Source: Zygnema cylindricum
Lineage: Eukaryota; Streptophyta; Zygnematophyceae; Zygnematales; Zygnemataceae
Reading direction: 5' to 3'
Assembly (NCBI GenBank): GCA_037447655.1
Contig: JBBHKE010001453.1
Span: 1-64,000 of the forward strand
Length of the DNA stretch: 64,000 bases
The notes under the pieces are model-generated. The model saw only the letters and a program-made list of their open reading frames with translations. It made no database searches and was not told the DNA's origin. Shown here piece after piece: positions 1 through 10,297 of this stretch. Within the stretch, counting starts at the first letter, position 1, and each line of letters begins with the position of its first letter. The position numbers and the translations under genes are program-made.

Positions 1-570
1 GCTGACGCGTGTCAATTCCGGAGCCATAGTTGCTCCTCCCGTGATATCCGTTGTCCAACCATATGTTGCCACTTGTCATCAACCGACATCTGTTCCGCAA
101 ACCGCCAAACGGCTATTCCGACATTCCGGCTCCACTGTGAGCCGTTCGATCAGATCCGGTCATTTGATTTCGTCCGTCAAAATTAAATGTCAATTCATAT
201 ATTTCGTGCGGTCCCGATTTCGTGCGGACCAATATGTTTCCATGCATAAATCGTCGCGAAATTAGTTAAATGAAATGTCCGGCGCGGTATAGCTTTAAAT
301 AAATATCGCGCCATATACGTGTATCAATTTCTTCAAGACCTACCGGAAAAGGCCGACAACTAATTCGTACGACCGACAACCGGAGGTCATTAGATCAAGT
401 CCCACAAGGGGCAGCCTATATTTTGCAGAAAAACTGTACTTAATGATATGCGTGTCTCCTTTAGCTGCAACGGACAACCATGGCTGCCTACAGGTCCTCA
501 GTGACTACGACAAGTATGAGGGCTGTAGTAAGTCCAGAAGAAAGACTACAAAATACCTCTCTTTTCAACA
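1..570 (-). repeat. LTR of element A (3' LTR, partial)
   Basis: On the plus strand it ends in TTTCAACA at 570. It is followed by CTCCCCTTATTTTCTAG, the complement of a purine-rich polypurine tract (AAATAAGGGGAG) placed directly before an LTR start TGTTGAAA. Blocks such as CGCAAACCGCCAAA and the CAGTGACTACRACAAGTATG motif recur in the right LTR, but overall similarity is low. Confidence 0.75.
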
Positions 571-735
571 CTCCCCTTATTTTCTAGTCTATCTTTTGCT
601 TCAGTCCACACTTCTCCCTACAGAATATCAATTTAGGAGAAGGGACCGGTTTAGTCATCATATTTGCTACCATCTCACCATCTGGTCTATATTCCAAACT
701 AATGATTTTATTCTCAACTTTCTCCCTAACAAAGC

Positions 736-1185
736 TCAAAGAATATCCATGTGTTTTGCTTTAAAATGATTCTTAGGGTTCGCTGAAATTGCAATCACAG
801 CTTGATTGTCACAAAATATCTTTTGTACTCTATTCTTCATGTATCCCAATTCTTGAAGCAAAGATTTCACCAACATTAACTCTTTCACAGCTGAACAAGA
901 GGCCATATACTCAGCCTCCATGGTGGACTCAGCAATGACCTTTTGTTGCTTACTGCTCCAACAGCAAGCTCCATTCCCAACATAAAACACATACAGAGAA
1001 GTACTTCTCCTCATCAAAGCATCCCCATAACTGAGTCTTCTCCTCATCAAAGCATCCCCATAACTGGCATCACTCCAAGTAGTGATGTCAGTATTATCCC
1101 CTCCCAGATGCAACCACAAATCTCTAGTTCTTACCAAATAACGCATGACCCTTTTGGCCGCCCCAATCTTTTTTCCTAGGATCAT
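736..1185 (-). pseudogene. copia RNase H fragment (element A)
   Basis: C-terminal part of a copia polyprotein. It has the WSDASYGD motif, the CCWSSKQQKV block, STMEAEYMA, CDNQAVIAI and KAKHMDI, which carry the acidic residues of the RNase H active site. A 33-bp tandem duplication (1004-1036 and 1037-1069) inserts 11 residues right after the first catalytic Asp motif, repeating SYGDALMRR. The remaining C-terminal tail and the stop region downstream (570-735) are degraded. It is separated from RT by frameshifts near 1186-1311. Confidence 0.85.
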
Positions 1186-1311
1186 TCAGACTCCTTCTTA
1201 ATACTCCCACAAGTGCAGCTATATCAAGACGAGTACAGCTCATAAAGTAGATCAAACTATCGACAGCCTGTCTATACGGAATAGTTTGCATGAACTTGCT
1301 TTCCTCAGGTC

Positions 1312-2040
1312 CTAGCTCATCATCAAAATCAAGACTCCCTGCTCTGAGATCATCTCATTTCCCTTCTTTAAGTCCATTCGAGTTGTACAGCTATTTGCCT
1401 TTTCCATTTGAAACTTTTCAAGAATATTCCCAATTGCTTCTTTTTGAGTTAGTCTAATTGTTTTCTTTTCTCTATCCCTCTCCATTTGAATTCCCAATAT
1501 GTACTTTGCCTCCCCCAAATCTTTCATTTCAAATCTACTCTTTAGATCCTTTTTGAATCTATTAATTTTCACCATTGATGTACTTAATACAAGCTAATCA
1601 TCAACATTTATGGCAATGACATTTATACCTTCCTCGTCCTCAAATAAGTAAATGGAATGATCCAAACTGATCCGGATATATCCCAAATTCGTCAAGAACT
1701 CGTCCAACTTTTTGTTCCATTAACGTGGAGCTTCCTTTAGTCCATAAAGGGACTTTATCAATCTACACACCTTGCTTTCTTCTCCTTTCTCCACAAATCC
1801 TTCCGGTTGTCTCATGAAAATCTCTTCTTCCAATTCTCTGTGTAAGAAAGCGGTTTTGATGTCCATCTGGTGAACTTCCATGTCTTTCGCTGCCGCGAGA
1901 CTAAGTAGGATCCGGACGGAAGGGAATCTAACAACCGGAGCAAAGGTCTCCTCATAATCGATTCCCTCCTTCTGTGTGAACCCCTTTGCCACTAACCTGG
2001 CCTTGTATCGCTCGATAGTGTTATCAGGATTGAGCTTCAA
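1312..2040 (-). pseudogene. copia reverse transcriptase, broken (element A)
   Basis: Two open pieces. 2040-1720 gives the RT start ([32 protein letters not shown]). 1575-1312 gives the later part (KDLGEAKYILGIQMERDR, LTQKEAIGNILEKF). The piece between them contains the catalytic motif. Here the usual YVDDL reads as NVDD followed directly by a stop codon, so the active site is lost. Protein upstream in the same polyprotein continues in the integrase entry. Confidence 0.85.
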
Positions 2041-2070
2041 CTTAAATACCGACTTGCATCCTATTGGCTT

Positions 2071-3543
2071 TCAATCCGGAGGACAATCCACCAAATCCCA
2101 AGTGTTTGCTTCCATAATGGAAGCCATCTCATCATTAATAGATATCACCCATCTACCACCTTTCGGACTATTAACTGCTTCTGAGTAAGTCTGGGGTTCG
2201 CTCAAATGTGATAGCTTAGTTACCTTATAGTTCACTTGTCTCTCTTGAAGTCTCTTGCTGCTTCTCCTTCCTCGTTCAAACTCCAATGCTGGAATCGAGG
2301 GTAATCTTGGGTTCCTCCGAACAACTTCACCTTCTCCACTATCCGTGGAGTCCTTCTCCGGTCGTTCATCGTCCATTTCCCGTATTTCCTCGTTTTCTTC
2401 CTCGGTTTGAATCGGAAGGTGTGACTCCAAAATCGGGTCACTCTCGGTCAGATTTTTCTCTTCCTCTGCACGGTTAGGCTGAACCGGAGTTCGGTTAGTA
2501 GAATCTGCATCTAACTCACTTTCAAATTCAATTCTAATTCTGACCGGTTTAGTATACTTAAAGGGATCTATGGATTTTCCTTCATCCATAACTACCAAGT
2601 GTTTTACTAGAATTATGTCTTCTCCACCGAGATCATAAACTCTATACCCTTTTACGTTCTCATCATACCCAAGTAAGTATCCCGGCTTTCCTCTAGCATC
2701 TAACTTCCAATCAGATTTTTCTGTGTTTAAACTAAACACTTGACTTCCAAACACCTTTAAGTGTGATATGTTAGGTTTTCTCTCGGTCCATCTTTCATAA
2801 GGTGTTTGACCTTTTACAGCTGAGGTAAGGACTCTATTTTTGAGATAATTGGCACAATTCATAGCTTCTGCCCAAAAAGTTTTCCTTATCTTTTTATCCG
2901 TCAACATACTACGGGCACTATCACTTAATGTCCGATTAAGTCTCTCGCTTACACCATTTTGTTCCGGGTTCTTTGGGACAGTCTTTTGGTGTTGAACCCC
3001 TTCCTCTTTCAAGTAATCCTCAAACTCATTAGAAGTGAATTCCCCCCCATTATCACTTCTTACTCTCTTTATAGGTGTCTCATGAAGCTTTTCACTCCAT
3101 GATTTATATTCCTTAAAATAAGCCGAGGCCTCAGATTTGTTTTTCAAGAAATATACTCTAGAGTATCTAGACCAATCATCAGTGATTGTAAGCATAAATC
3201 TTTTCCCTCCAACTGATGGCACTTTAGCCGGTCCCCATATGTCAGTGTGAACCAAATCTAAAACCTTTTCAACCTTATATGATGCGGCTTTTGGAAAAGG
3301 CAACCTGTGAGCTTTTCCTTGAGCACACCGACTACAATCATCCAAAGTCTCATCATCTCCAAAATGTATGCCCTCAACTACACCCATTTTCTTCATATCT
3401 TTTAATCTATCTAGATGCATATGTCCCAACCTTTTATGCCACATCATCAAATCACTTACACCAGCATAGTAAACTCCCGTCTTTCCATTACTCAAATTCA
3501 GCCTAAACATTCCTTGGCTACCCTTTTCAGCTGTGAAGTACAC
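2071..3543 (-). pseudogene. copia integrase, 490-codon open frame (element A)
   Basis: Catalyses strand transfer of the cDNA. The zinc-binding HHCC module is visible near the start (WHKRLGHMHLD, then CSRCAQGK). The three catalytic acidic residues lie in HTDIWGP, RSDNGGEFTS and PEQNGVSERLNRT. The GYLLGYDENVKGYRVYD block marks the C-terminal domain. A Ser/Glu-rich linker follows, and the frame ends in the conserved start of RT (EAVNSPKGGRWVISINDEM). The frame is intact but no longer joined to protease or to most of RT. This is the best-preserved part of element A. Confidence 0.9.
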
Positions 3544-3850
3544 TTCATCCTCATACCTAGCAACAAAGACTCTTTTCTTAGTACTAGTCTCAAAGCCCTT
3601 ATCATCTAAGACCGACTTAGAGGTAAGATTTTAGTTCAACTCTGGAATGAAAAGAACATTTGAGAAAGTGACAATAGATGTCTTTCTATCAATTAGGACC
3701 CTCAGATCTACTAATCCCACTGAATTAGTGGTCACTATTATCCCATCCCCATACTCTATCTCTACAGTAGCGATCTTTGTCATTTTGGTAAATAATGGTT
3801 TTTCTCTACATATATGCATAGAGGCTCCTGAATCAATGATCTATCCTTGT
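3544..3850 (-). pseudogene. copia protease, broken (element A)
   Basis: The aspartic protease signature IIDSGASMHICREK is readable on the minus strand around 3845-3805. It is followed by VEIEYGDG, VDLRVLIDRKTSIVTFSNVLFIPEL and the stretch leading to the integrase zinc finger. A stop after the ELN at 3631 and frame breaks near 3545-3630 separate it from integrase. The start of the region is cut from Gag by stops around 3850-4030. Confidence 0.8.
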
Positions 3851-4029
3851 TCGGGAGCTTTTTTCACTCCACCGAAAGCACACTTTTGCCTCCTTGGAAT
3901 CCCCGGCTCACCTTTCACCTCCAACTCCTCGTTGAGGAGAAGTTCTCCATTGTCGTCATCCGTATCCTCTTCCACGACTTGTGTCGCAACGAACTCTTTC
4001 TTTTTCCTTCAGGCCGGTTTTCCAATCGA

Positions 4030-4998
4030 TTATTCCTTCAATCTCAACTCCGTCAACTTAGTGCACTCCGCCATGTAGTGTCCCGGCTTCTTACAAAAAT
4101 GGCAAAGCCCCTTCGGAGCCCTTGGTCTAGATCCGTCATGGTTTCCTCTTCCTCCTTCACTAAAGTTCCCATAAGGTTTCTTGGAATCCTTATCCCCCCA
4201 GTCAGTACCAACAGCCAATGTTTGAACACTCTTTCCTCCCCTACGAATCTCAATTCTGCTTTCCCGAACCAAAATCACCCCCACAACAGAGTTCCAAATC
4301 CTAAGATGATCTGACAGATCTTGAACCCTGTTAACAATGTTCTCATAATCATATGGTAGTTTCATTAGCAAAGTGTTCACCTTCTCTTTCTCGGTCTCCC
4401 TTTTCCTTGCACTTTCCAACTCCATGAATAACCCAGCCAAATCATTACAAAAATCTAACATCTTTCCCCCTTTGTACACATATGCCTGTACCTTCTGATC
4501 TGCCAGATTCTTCTGCTGAATCGTACTGCTCTTGTAAATGTCGACAAGAGCTTCCCACAACTCGTCTGCCCTTTCCACATAAAGATGAGGTGTAGCCACT
4601 CCCTGAGTGAGATGCGCGAGAATAAAATTAGTCGCCACGGTATTGTTAAAATACCAGATTTCAGTATCATTCGCCTCTGTTTTTTTAACAGGTGCTACTG
4701 GAGTCGATCCACTAGCCATCGGTGTGATTTCCTCCTTCCCTTTGTTCCACATGGTGCTTTGTGCAACATCCTCAACCCCTTCTGCCCTTGTAGATCCTCC
4801 AGTGAACGGAGATCCTCCAAACCCTAGTGGAACTCCCAATTTAGAGGATGGCCGACACACACAGCCACTCACAATGCCCCATTGCCGTTTTTCAAACAAT
4901 GCACCCCTCATCATGGTTTCCCAATAAATGAACCATGTTCCATTAAATATGGGAACCCTAGAGGGTGGGCCCATAACCTGTAATTTTGTGACCTCCAT
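4030..4998 (-). CDS. copia Gag (element A)
   Basis: 322-codon open frame for the capsid-like protein that packages element RNA. It begins with ATG at 4998, which lies inside the 5' LTR, and the frame then runs through the primer-binding site, which encodes the conserved VMGPP residues. Motifs typical of this Gag type follow (IFNGTWFIYWE, LWEALVDIYKSSTIQQ). The protein ends with one CCHC zinc knuckle, CHFCKKPGHYMAEC (C-x2-C-x4-H-x4-C), near residues 297-310. The frame has no stop, but whether it is expressed is unknown. It is not joined to pol. Confidence 0.85.
   Translation of the reverse strand: MEVTKLQVMGPPSRVPIFNGTWFIYWETMMRGALFEKRQWGIVSGCVCRPSSKLGVPLGFGGSPFTGGSTRAEGVEDVAQSTMWNKGKEEITPMASGSTPVAPVKKTEANDTEIWYFNNTVATNFILAHLTQGVATPHLYVERADELWEALVDIYKSSTIQQKNLADQKVQAYVYKGGKMLDFCNDLAGLFMELESARKRETEKEKVNTLLMKLPYDYENIVNRVQDLSDHLRIWNSVVGVILVRESRIEIRRGGKSVQTLAVGTDWGDKDSKKPYGNFSEGGRGNHDGSRPRAPKGLCHFCKKPGHYMAECTKLTELRLKE
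4964..4978 (-). other. primer-binding site of element A (half-tRNA iMet type)
   Basis: Reads GGTTATGGGCCCACC on the minus strand, immediately inside the 5' LTR. It is complementary to the anticodon stem-loop of plant initiator tRNA-Met (GGUGGGCCCAUAACC), not to the tRNA 3' end. This is the arrangement known from Drosophila copia and yeast Ty5, where a cleaved tRNA primes. Confidence 0.85.
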
Positions 4999-5986
4999 TG
5001 GTACACAGAATGTCCAGCTTATGTGAAGCCTCTATGATAGTATATACACTTTTGACTTTGATAATGAATAAGTCCCACCCTGGGACGCAAAAACTCTTAC
5101 AGACTACACCCGTGTGTAGCGTGGACTCCCATGAGTGCGTTGCAAAAAGAATCATTGAAACGCCTTACCAGGCGATTAATTATCAAGTGGCAAAGATGCC
5201 AATATTTATACAAGCTTGTTGGGAGAGAGGCGGCTACCTCCTCAATCCACTAAGTCCCAAACCCTCTCACAACCCCTATCTACTGAAATACGGGACCAAT
5301 CAGAAGACTGTATAGTAGAGCAAAGTGCCATGGCCGATGTACTTTCTGTACGACCTGTGTACGACAAGGCCATGGAATGGACGCTTGTCTCCTCTGGACT
5401 TGTCCTCACGCTCCCCAAGATTCCGGCTTCCCAATGAAATATTGCCACGTGTCGCCAGTTTATGTTACATCTGCAAACCGCCAAAGCGGTTATTCCATGA
5501 TCCCGGCGATGATGTGAGCACTCGGATCTTAAGTCGGCTTTAGTTCTCAGCCGTTCAAAACAAATGTCCGGTACATTTGTTTCGTGCGCACTCAATTTCC
5601 CGACTAGTTTCTATGTATCCTAATTGTAATTCTGTTAATCGGATTAGTCATCTATCTATTGTTTAAATAGCTATTGAACCCTATGTATCCTAACGGACTA
5701 CTATGACAGACTGGTAAGGGTTGACGGCTACGCCTCGACCTACCGGTCGGAGGTTCGGGTCTTGCCGGACTCAACGTTTTTGGTTGAGAGTGACTTAGGT
5801 CAATCTTAAGCCTTGCTTATGGAGCTAAGGCAGCCATGGCTCCACTGTCCTCTCTCTCTTTCAGTGACTACAACAAGTATGGGGATCAGAGAGAGAAGGT
5901 GGAGTCAAGCTGTCTCTGCTTTTCTTTTCTTTCTTGTTTTAATTAAGACTTAGAAAATACCTCCCCTAAATCTAGTGATTTCAACA
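4979..5986 (-). repeat. LTR of element A (5' LTR, 1008 bp)
   Basis: Bounded by TGTAATTTTG next to the primer site and TTTCAACA at 5986, so it reads TGTTGAAA to AATTACA in the element's sense. A TATA-like TATAAATATT lies at 5201-5210 on the minus strand, about 220 bp before the LTR end, in a plausible place for the promoter. A tRNA-like block with a B-box-like GGTTCGGGTCT lies near 5750 on the opposite strand. A CAGTGACTACAACAAGTATG motif flanked by complementary purine and pyrimidine runs lies near 5860. Confidence 0.85.
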
Positions 5987-6349
5987 CGCTCGGTTTTATG
6001 CATGCACGCGCGGTTTTATGCATGCATGCACGATTTTGGCACGCGCGCATAATTTTTGTTCCCACGTGCAATTTAATTCTGATTCATATTTTCAGTTTTT
6101 CGTTGAAAGGTACTAATTTCGTGCGATATGTTTTATTTCGTGCGTAGGTACACGATTTTCAAAGTTGGATGCGAAACATCGTTTGGGCGACGTGACGCGA
6201 TTTCGAGTATTTCGTGCTAGACCTTTTATTTCGTGCGGTATTTATTGTTTCGTGCGTATGCACGCGATTTCGGGAGTATCAACGCGAAGTATCGTTTGGA
6301 GGCGTATCGCGATTTTCGAGCAACGCTTCGATATATCATATTTTATTTA

Positions 6350-7040
6350 AGTCGCGAACCCATGTAGGTTCGCGCGCACATGTAGTTAGGGAGGGTTTTT
6401 ACCCTCGGACGGTGCATTTTGTCAGGCGTAAGGCAAACGATGTTGGCGGCCTATTGGCCAACATATTAAGTAGTTTCATGCATGTAAAGTAGACTAGACG
6501 TAGGTTAATTTCGCTTAGGCCTAGGGTAGCTCTTACTTAGCCTAATTCTCAGACTTAGAGAATTTAGCTTTTGGACAAGAATTTTCTCTTGGCAGCGGAG
6601 CTTTTCTCTTGCTCTCTCTCTCACCGATTGCCCACATGTCTTTCTTCTCCTTGCTAGCTAGCTGTAGAGGCTAGATAGGTTAAGAATATTTCCCCTTTTA
6701 TTTCTGCCCACGTTTTTCATCCACACGGCCTAAGGCCACGTCCGAAAGGTTTCCCTCCAAACTTGGTCTTTTGGTGGAAGTGTGGAAATGGAGATCGTGG
6801 GGGGGCACATCTGTACCTTGCTGTGCCTTCCTCGGGCAGCTTGACGGTTTGGTTGTGTGTTTGTGTCTTGTTTGTATTTCGGTTGGCTTGAAAGGAGTGT
6901 ATTTTTGATCGGATTTGGATTTTCCCTTGTTCCGGTTCGAATATTTCTTGCTTTGCTGTCGTAAAGGGATAACTCTTGTAGGGAATGTGATAAAGACCAG
7001 AGAGCCTAGTGGCTACCTCCAGGCTTAGCATTCGTGCAGA
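6350..7040 (+). repeat. diverged direct repeat, copy 1 (LTR/leader-like)
   Basis: Shares ordered blocks with 7870-8832. They start with AACCCATGTAGGTTC, continue with ACATGTAGTTAGG and a GGCCTATTGGCC-like block, and end with an AGCCTAGTGGCTACC hairpin region near 6990-7035. The hairpin is bounded by GGAATG and CATTC. No protein is evident. Confidence 0.55.
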
Positions 7041-7674
7041 TTACCTGCCTATTAGGGAGGATGCCAAGCTTGGTGCTTCGCGTTATTTGCAAAATTTTTC
7101 ACTGGATTTGGATTCCAAGAGGATACTCACTACTGAGGAGACTTTCGATGCGCGTCTTCGCGGTCTTCCGATTTTGTTGGCCAGCTCCACCACAGGCTAA
7201 GGAGCTGGGGGGGGGGAATAAATGGATCTCTCTCTCGGCTTCCCACTCACCTTCCTTTTATCCCCCCTACCTGTTATTCCTTTTTCATATGGTCATGTTC
7301 ATTTTTGCTTTATAATGTAATTCTTTTGCTTGAGGATTTTCATTGCTCGTTTTTTCCACCGTTTCGGTACAGCTGGTTGGGTTGCATGTTTTTTTGGTTC
7401 GATTGGACACATGCACGACAGCTGTCATGCCGCATCTCGTCGGTCACTTTTCTTGTTTATATTTAGGGTTTTGGACGGGCAGTCGCCACACTAATTAGTA
7501 TTTGTGTGTTATTTGGGTTTTGCAAGACCGTACATATTTACATCGCCGTATGTGTCGACCGTACAGATTTATTGTTCACGTAATTTCTACCGACGAAGTT
7601 GACCGTACATACATATATTTCACGTAATTCTCGCGATAACGGCCGTACTTTAATTTTCTGTCGCAAATTTTGGC

Positions 7675-7866
7675 GTGACGCGACAAATGATTCTAAACAC
7701 GTATTCCGCGACATATGATTTCGGAATGTCGGTGACGCGACGTAGGATTTCGAACATTAATGACGCGACGTACAATTTCGAAAGTTTGTGACGTGACGTA
7801 TGATTTTTGAAACCTAGGCGACGCGACGTGCGATTTCGTAATGTTGGCGACGCACGCCGATTGGTT
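7675..7866 (+). repeat. 30-bp imperfect tandem repeats
   Basis: About six units of the form GACGCGACGTANGATTTCGAA with a spacer, giving a period near 30 bp. They lie just upstream of the second leader-like segment, where an LTR U3 enhancer array would be expected. Similar GTGACGCGATTTCG blocks occur in looser form near 6190-6300 before copy 1. Confidence 0.7.
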
Positions 7867-7869
7867 GTA

Positions 7870-8832
7870 TTTTAAGTCGTGAACCCATGTAGGTTCACGC
7901 ATTAACATGTAGTTAGGAAGGGTTTTAGTCCGCGGATTGTGAATTCTGTAACGTAGGCATATGGTTCTGGTCGCTTATTGGCCAGGACCCAAACTAAGCG
8001 CAGATGGTACAGTAAAATACTCTCACGCTATTGGTTAGTTAGAAATGTCAGGAATTAGTACTTTGGCTGTTTCGTTGGTACTTAGGCTATTGCTGTAGGT
8101 TTTGTACTCTTATAATTTGAGAGTACAGGAATTGATCAAAAAAGACTTACATTTTCTTGTCTTTTTCCCTTGTCTTTTTCCTTAGTCAAATTGTCAGTGT
8201 TTTTCTGCAAGGCTTTTTCTGCCTTAGTTAGTTACGCGCCTAGTCTTTCTCTTTTCTCTATTATACTTTCCTTTTAAGCCCTACAATTTAATTCACTCGG
8301 TTTCGGCCGGAGTCCGCACGATTTCCCTTCAACAACCTCTTTTAGTGTGAATTTTGCCGACTTTCTCAGGCTATCTCTGGACCTTTGTGTATGCATTTTG
8401 TGAATTGGAGTTGGACATGTTGTTGTCTAATTTCTGGTGCCTCGATTGGAGTTTGCTTGTGTTTGGTAGGATCCGGTTATCTCGGATTATCAATACCTTT
8501 CTATTGCTTGTTTTTATTATCATTTTTTTTGCGATTGGTTATTAGTGTATTGGAATCCGGTTATCTCGGATTCGGTGCAGATTTTTAACGTTGCTTCTTA
8601 TATTTTTCTCGTGCCAGTTTTACTTATTGGTTCTCTTATTATTTGCTATTTTGTGGCTTACTCTTATAATTGTCAGTTTTGTTCGAATTTGGTTATTTCG
8701 AATTCTTCACAGTTTGCTATTTATTGCTTTCTGTTTCGGTTGCTATTTTACTTTATTTGCAATCCTAGATCTAAAGGAATACGCCCAGACCGTGGAGCCT
8801 AGTGGTTACCCATTGGCTTAGTATTCCTGTAC
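7870..8832 (+). repeat. diverged direct repeat, copy 2 (LTR/leader-like)
   Basis: Counterpart of 6350-7040. It contains AACCCATGTAGGTTC, ACATGTAGTTAGG and CTTATTGGCC. A stem-loop GTACTCT...AGAGTAC lies near 8105-8130. A terminal hairpin, GGAATAC...GTATTCC, encloses GAGCCTAGTGGTTACC near 8778-8830. The hydrophobic translations in this T-rich stretch are composition effects. Confidence 0.55.
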
Positions 8833-9380
8833 TCTCAAATTATCATTCTTCTATCTCTTGTTTGGTGTTAAAAAAAAAAAATCAAAAAAAAAATTGTAAT
8901 ATTTCATTTTCAGTTTTTGTTGAAAAGAAAAAAAATATCATATTTCATTTTCAGTTTTGGTTCTTGGTTTTTGTCTTTTCCATTTATAATCCAATTTACC
9001 TTTTATTTTCAGTTTTCATTCTCAGTTTGGAGTGAGAAATTTATAAAGTCAAATATATAAATACATTATTTACCATATAAAATCTATCTTTCCATTTCTA
9101 ATTTTCTTTCACGTATTTTTTTTATCCGGTTTCTTCCTTTTGATCCGGTTTTATCTTTCCATCGGTTTTAATCCCATCTCTTCTCCACTTGTAGTTTCTT
9201 TTTCAGTTTTTCCTTTGAAAGAAAAATTATAAAAATTGATATATATATCTAAAACTTGTACCTTGAAAATACTTTTGTTTGTTTTTTTCAATTCAGTTTT
9301 TTGGTGTTTTCCCTCTATCTTATTTCTGTTGCCCACCTTGCTGCCACTCTATTTTAGGTTTTTTAGGTCTAAATTTGTGG
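8833..9380. other. T-rich noncoding stretch
   Basis: Long poly-T and poly-A tracts and repeated TTTCAGTTTT phrases. No frame with protein-like composition and no repeat match elsewhere in the window was seen. It may be leader or intron-like DNA of the gypsy-like element. Confidence 0.5.
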
Positions 9381-9436
9381 CAGATTTTAGGGTTTGGTTG
9401 CAGATTTTAGGGTTTGGTTGCAGATTTTAGGGTTAG
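9381..9436 (+). repeat. 20-bp tandem repeat with telomere-like core
   Basis: CAGATTTTAGGGTTTGGTTG occurs twice in full and once in part (9381-9400, 9401-9420, 9421-9436). Each unit contains TTTAGGG, the plant telomere heptamer, but the units are 20 bp and not a heptamer array. Confidence 0.85.
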
Positions 9437-10297
9437 TCTGCCGAATTCGGGTTTGGGATGCCGCTAACCTGATTCTAACTTGCTTTGTGACTTATACTAT
9501 CTTTTTCGATACTTTTAGTCTTCCTTTCCCGGTCTTGCACCATACGGAGATCTCCGTGGCTTCACATTTTGGATTCGTTTTCAGTTTTCGTTCGTAATTT
9601 GCATTGTTAAGCCGTGGTGTTTCACACGATTATTTGGAAATTGTGTGGAGTCCCACGCGGTCCTGAGGACATTTAGAGGAGACTCTTTCTGAAGGAAACT
9701 TTGGGAGCGGATTGTGGAGCGGATTCACACTTTGGCATTCTGCAAAGCCCCAGCTGCGGCGACCAGCTGCGGCTCACCTTTGATAATCACCAGATTATTA
9801 AAGGTGTTCTGTAAGTATTACGATGCCCTGTGGGCGCAGGAGCTTGTTAAGATAGTTGGTTGACCGTTTAGAGGGTTCGTGCGTGGATTGGGTTTCATTA
9901 GACCCAATTGTATTGAGCACTTGCATTTCTCAGCTTTCTTTGTTTGTAATCTGGCCGTGAGTGGCTTTCCGTATTTCGTGATTGCCTGGAGTCAATTTTA
10001 CAGCTTAGATCTGGCCGTTGGTGGCCTTGGATAGTTGTCCCTCTGTTTGTGTTGCTGTAGATCTGCACCTGTGGGTGTTTGGATAGCAATTTTTCTGCCT
10101 TAATAGATTTGGCCCTTTGGCCTTGCCACTTGTTTGCAGGGCAGAAGGTTTCGGTAACACGGCTTTTTGGTAGATCTGGTCATCATGGCCTTGATAGTGA
10201 CTTATTGGTTTGATTGTTGTGTGTGGCTTGGTTGCTCACTTGTTGCAATTCGTATAGATCGTGTTCATTATCTCGTCGTTGTTTCCCTCTTCGTTTT
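9437..10297. other. noncoding leader region before gag-like frame
   Basis: No supported gene. It contains repeated GATCTGGCC(G/A)T(T/G)GGTGGCC phrases near 9950-10030, and CAGCTGCGGCGACCAGCTGCGGC near 9752, a short direct duplication. It probably forms the 5' leader of the gypsy-like element. Confidence 0.4.

Larger units (their letters stand above)
1..5986 (-). mobile_element. Ty1/copia element A, degenerate, left end outside window
   Basis: Minus-strand element in the copia order Gag, protease, integrase, RT, RNase H, read from 4998 down to about 580. The right LTR (5' LTR of the element) and the primer-binding site are complete. The left LTR runs off the window. Integrase is open over a long stretch, but RT and RNase H are cut by stops and frameshifts, so it is dead as an autonomous element. 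The two LTRs are only loosely alike, far more diverged than the Gag and integrase frames would suggest. Either the element is old or the left LTR comes from a different subfamily. Flanking duplications cannot be checked. Confidence 0.9.

Noticed and set aside
4960-4985. N-myristoylation of a Gag starting at the PBS ATG (Met-Gly)
   Set aside because: Pro or Arg at the following positions does not fit the usual myristoylation pattern, and the upstream ATG in the LTR is in frame.
8354-9035. Hydrophobic frames resembling membrane proteins
   Set aside because: T-rich low-complexity DNA gives Phe/Leu/Ile runs by composition.
9381-9436. Interstitial telomere repeat
   Set aside because: The unit is 20 bp with a single TTTAGGG, not a heptamer array.
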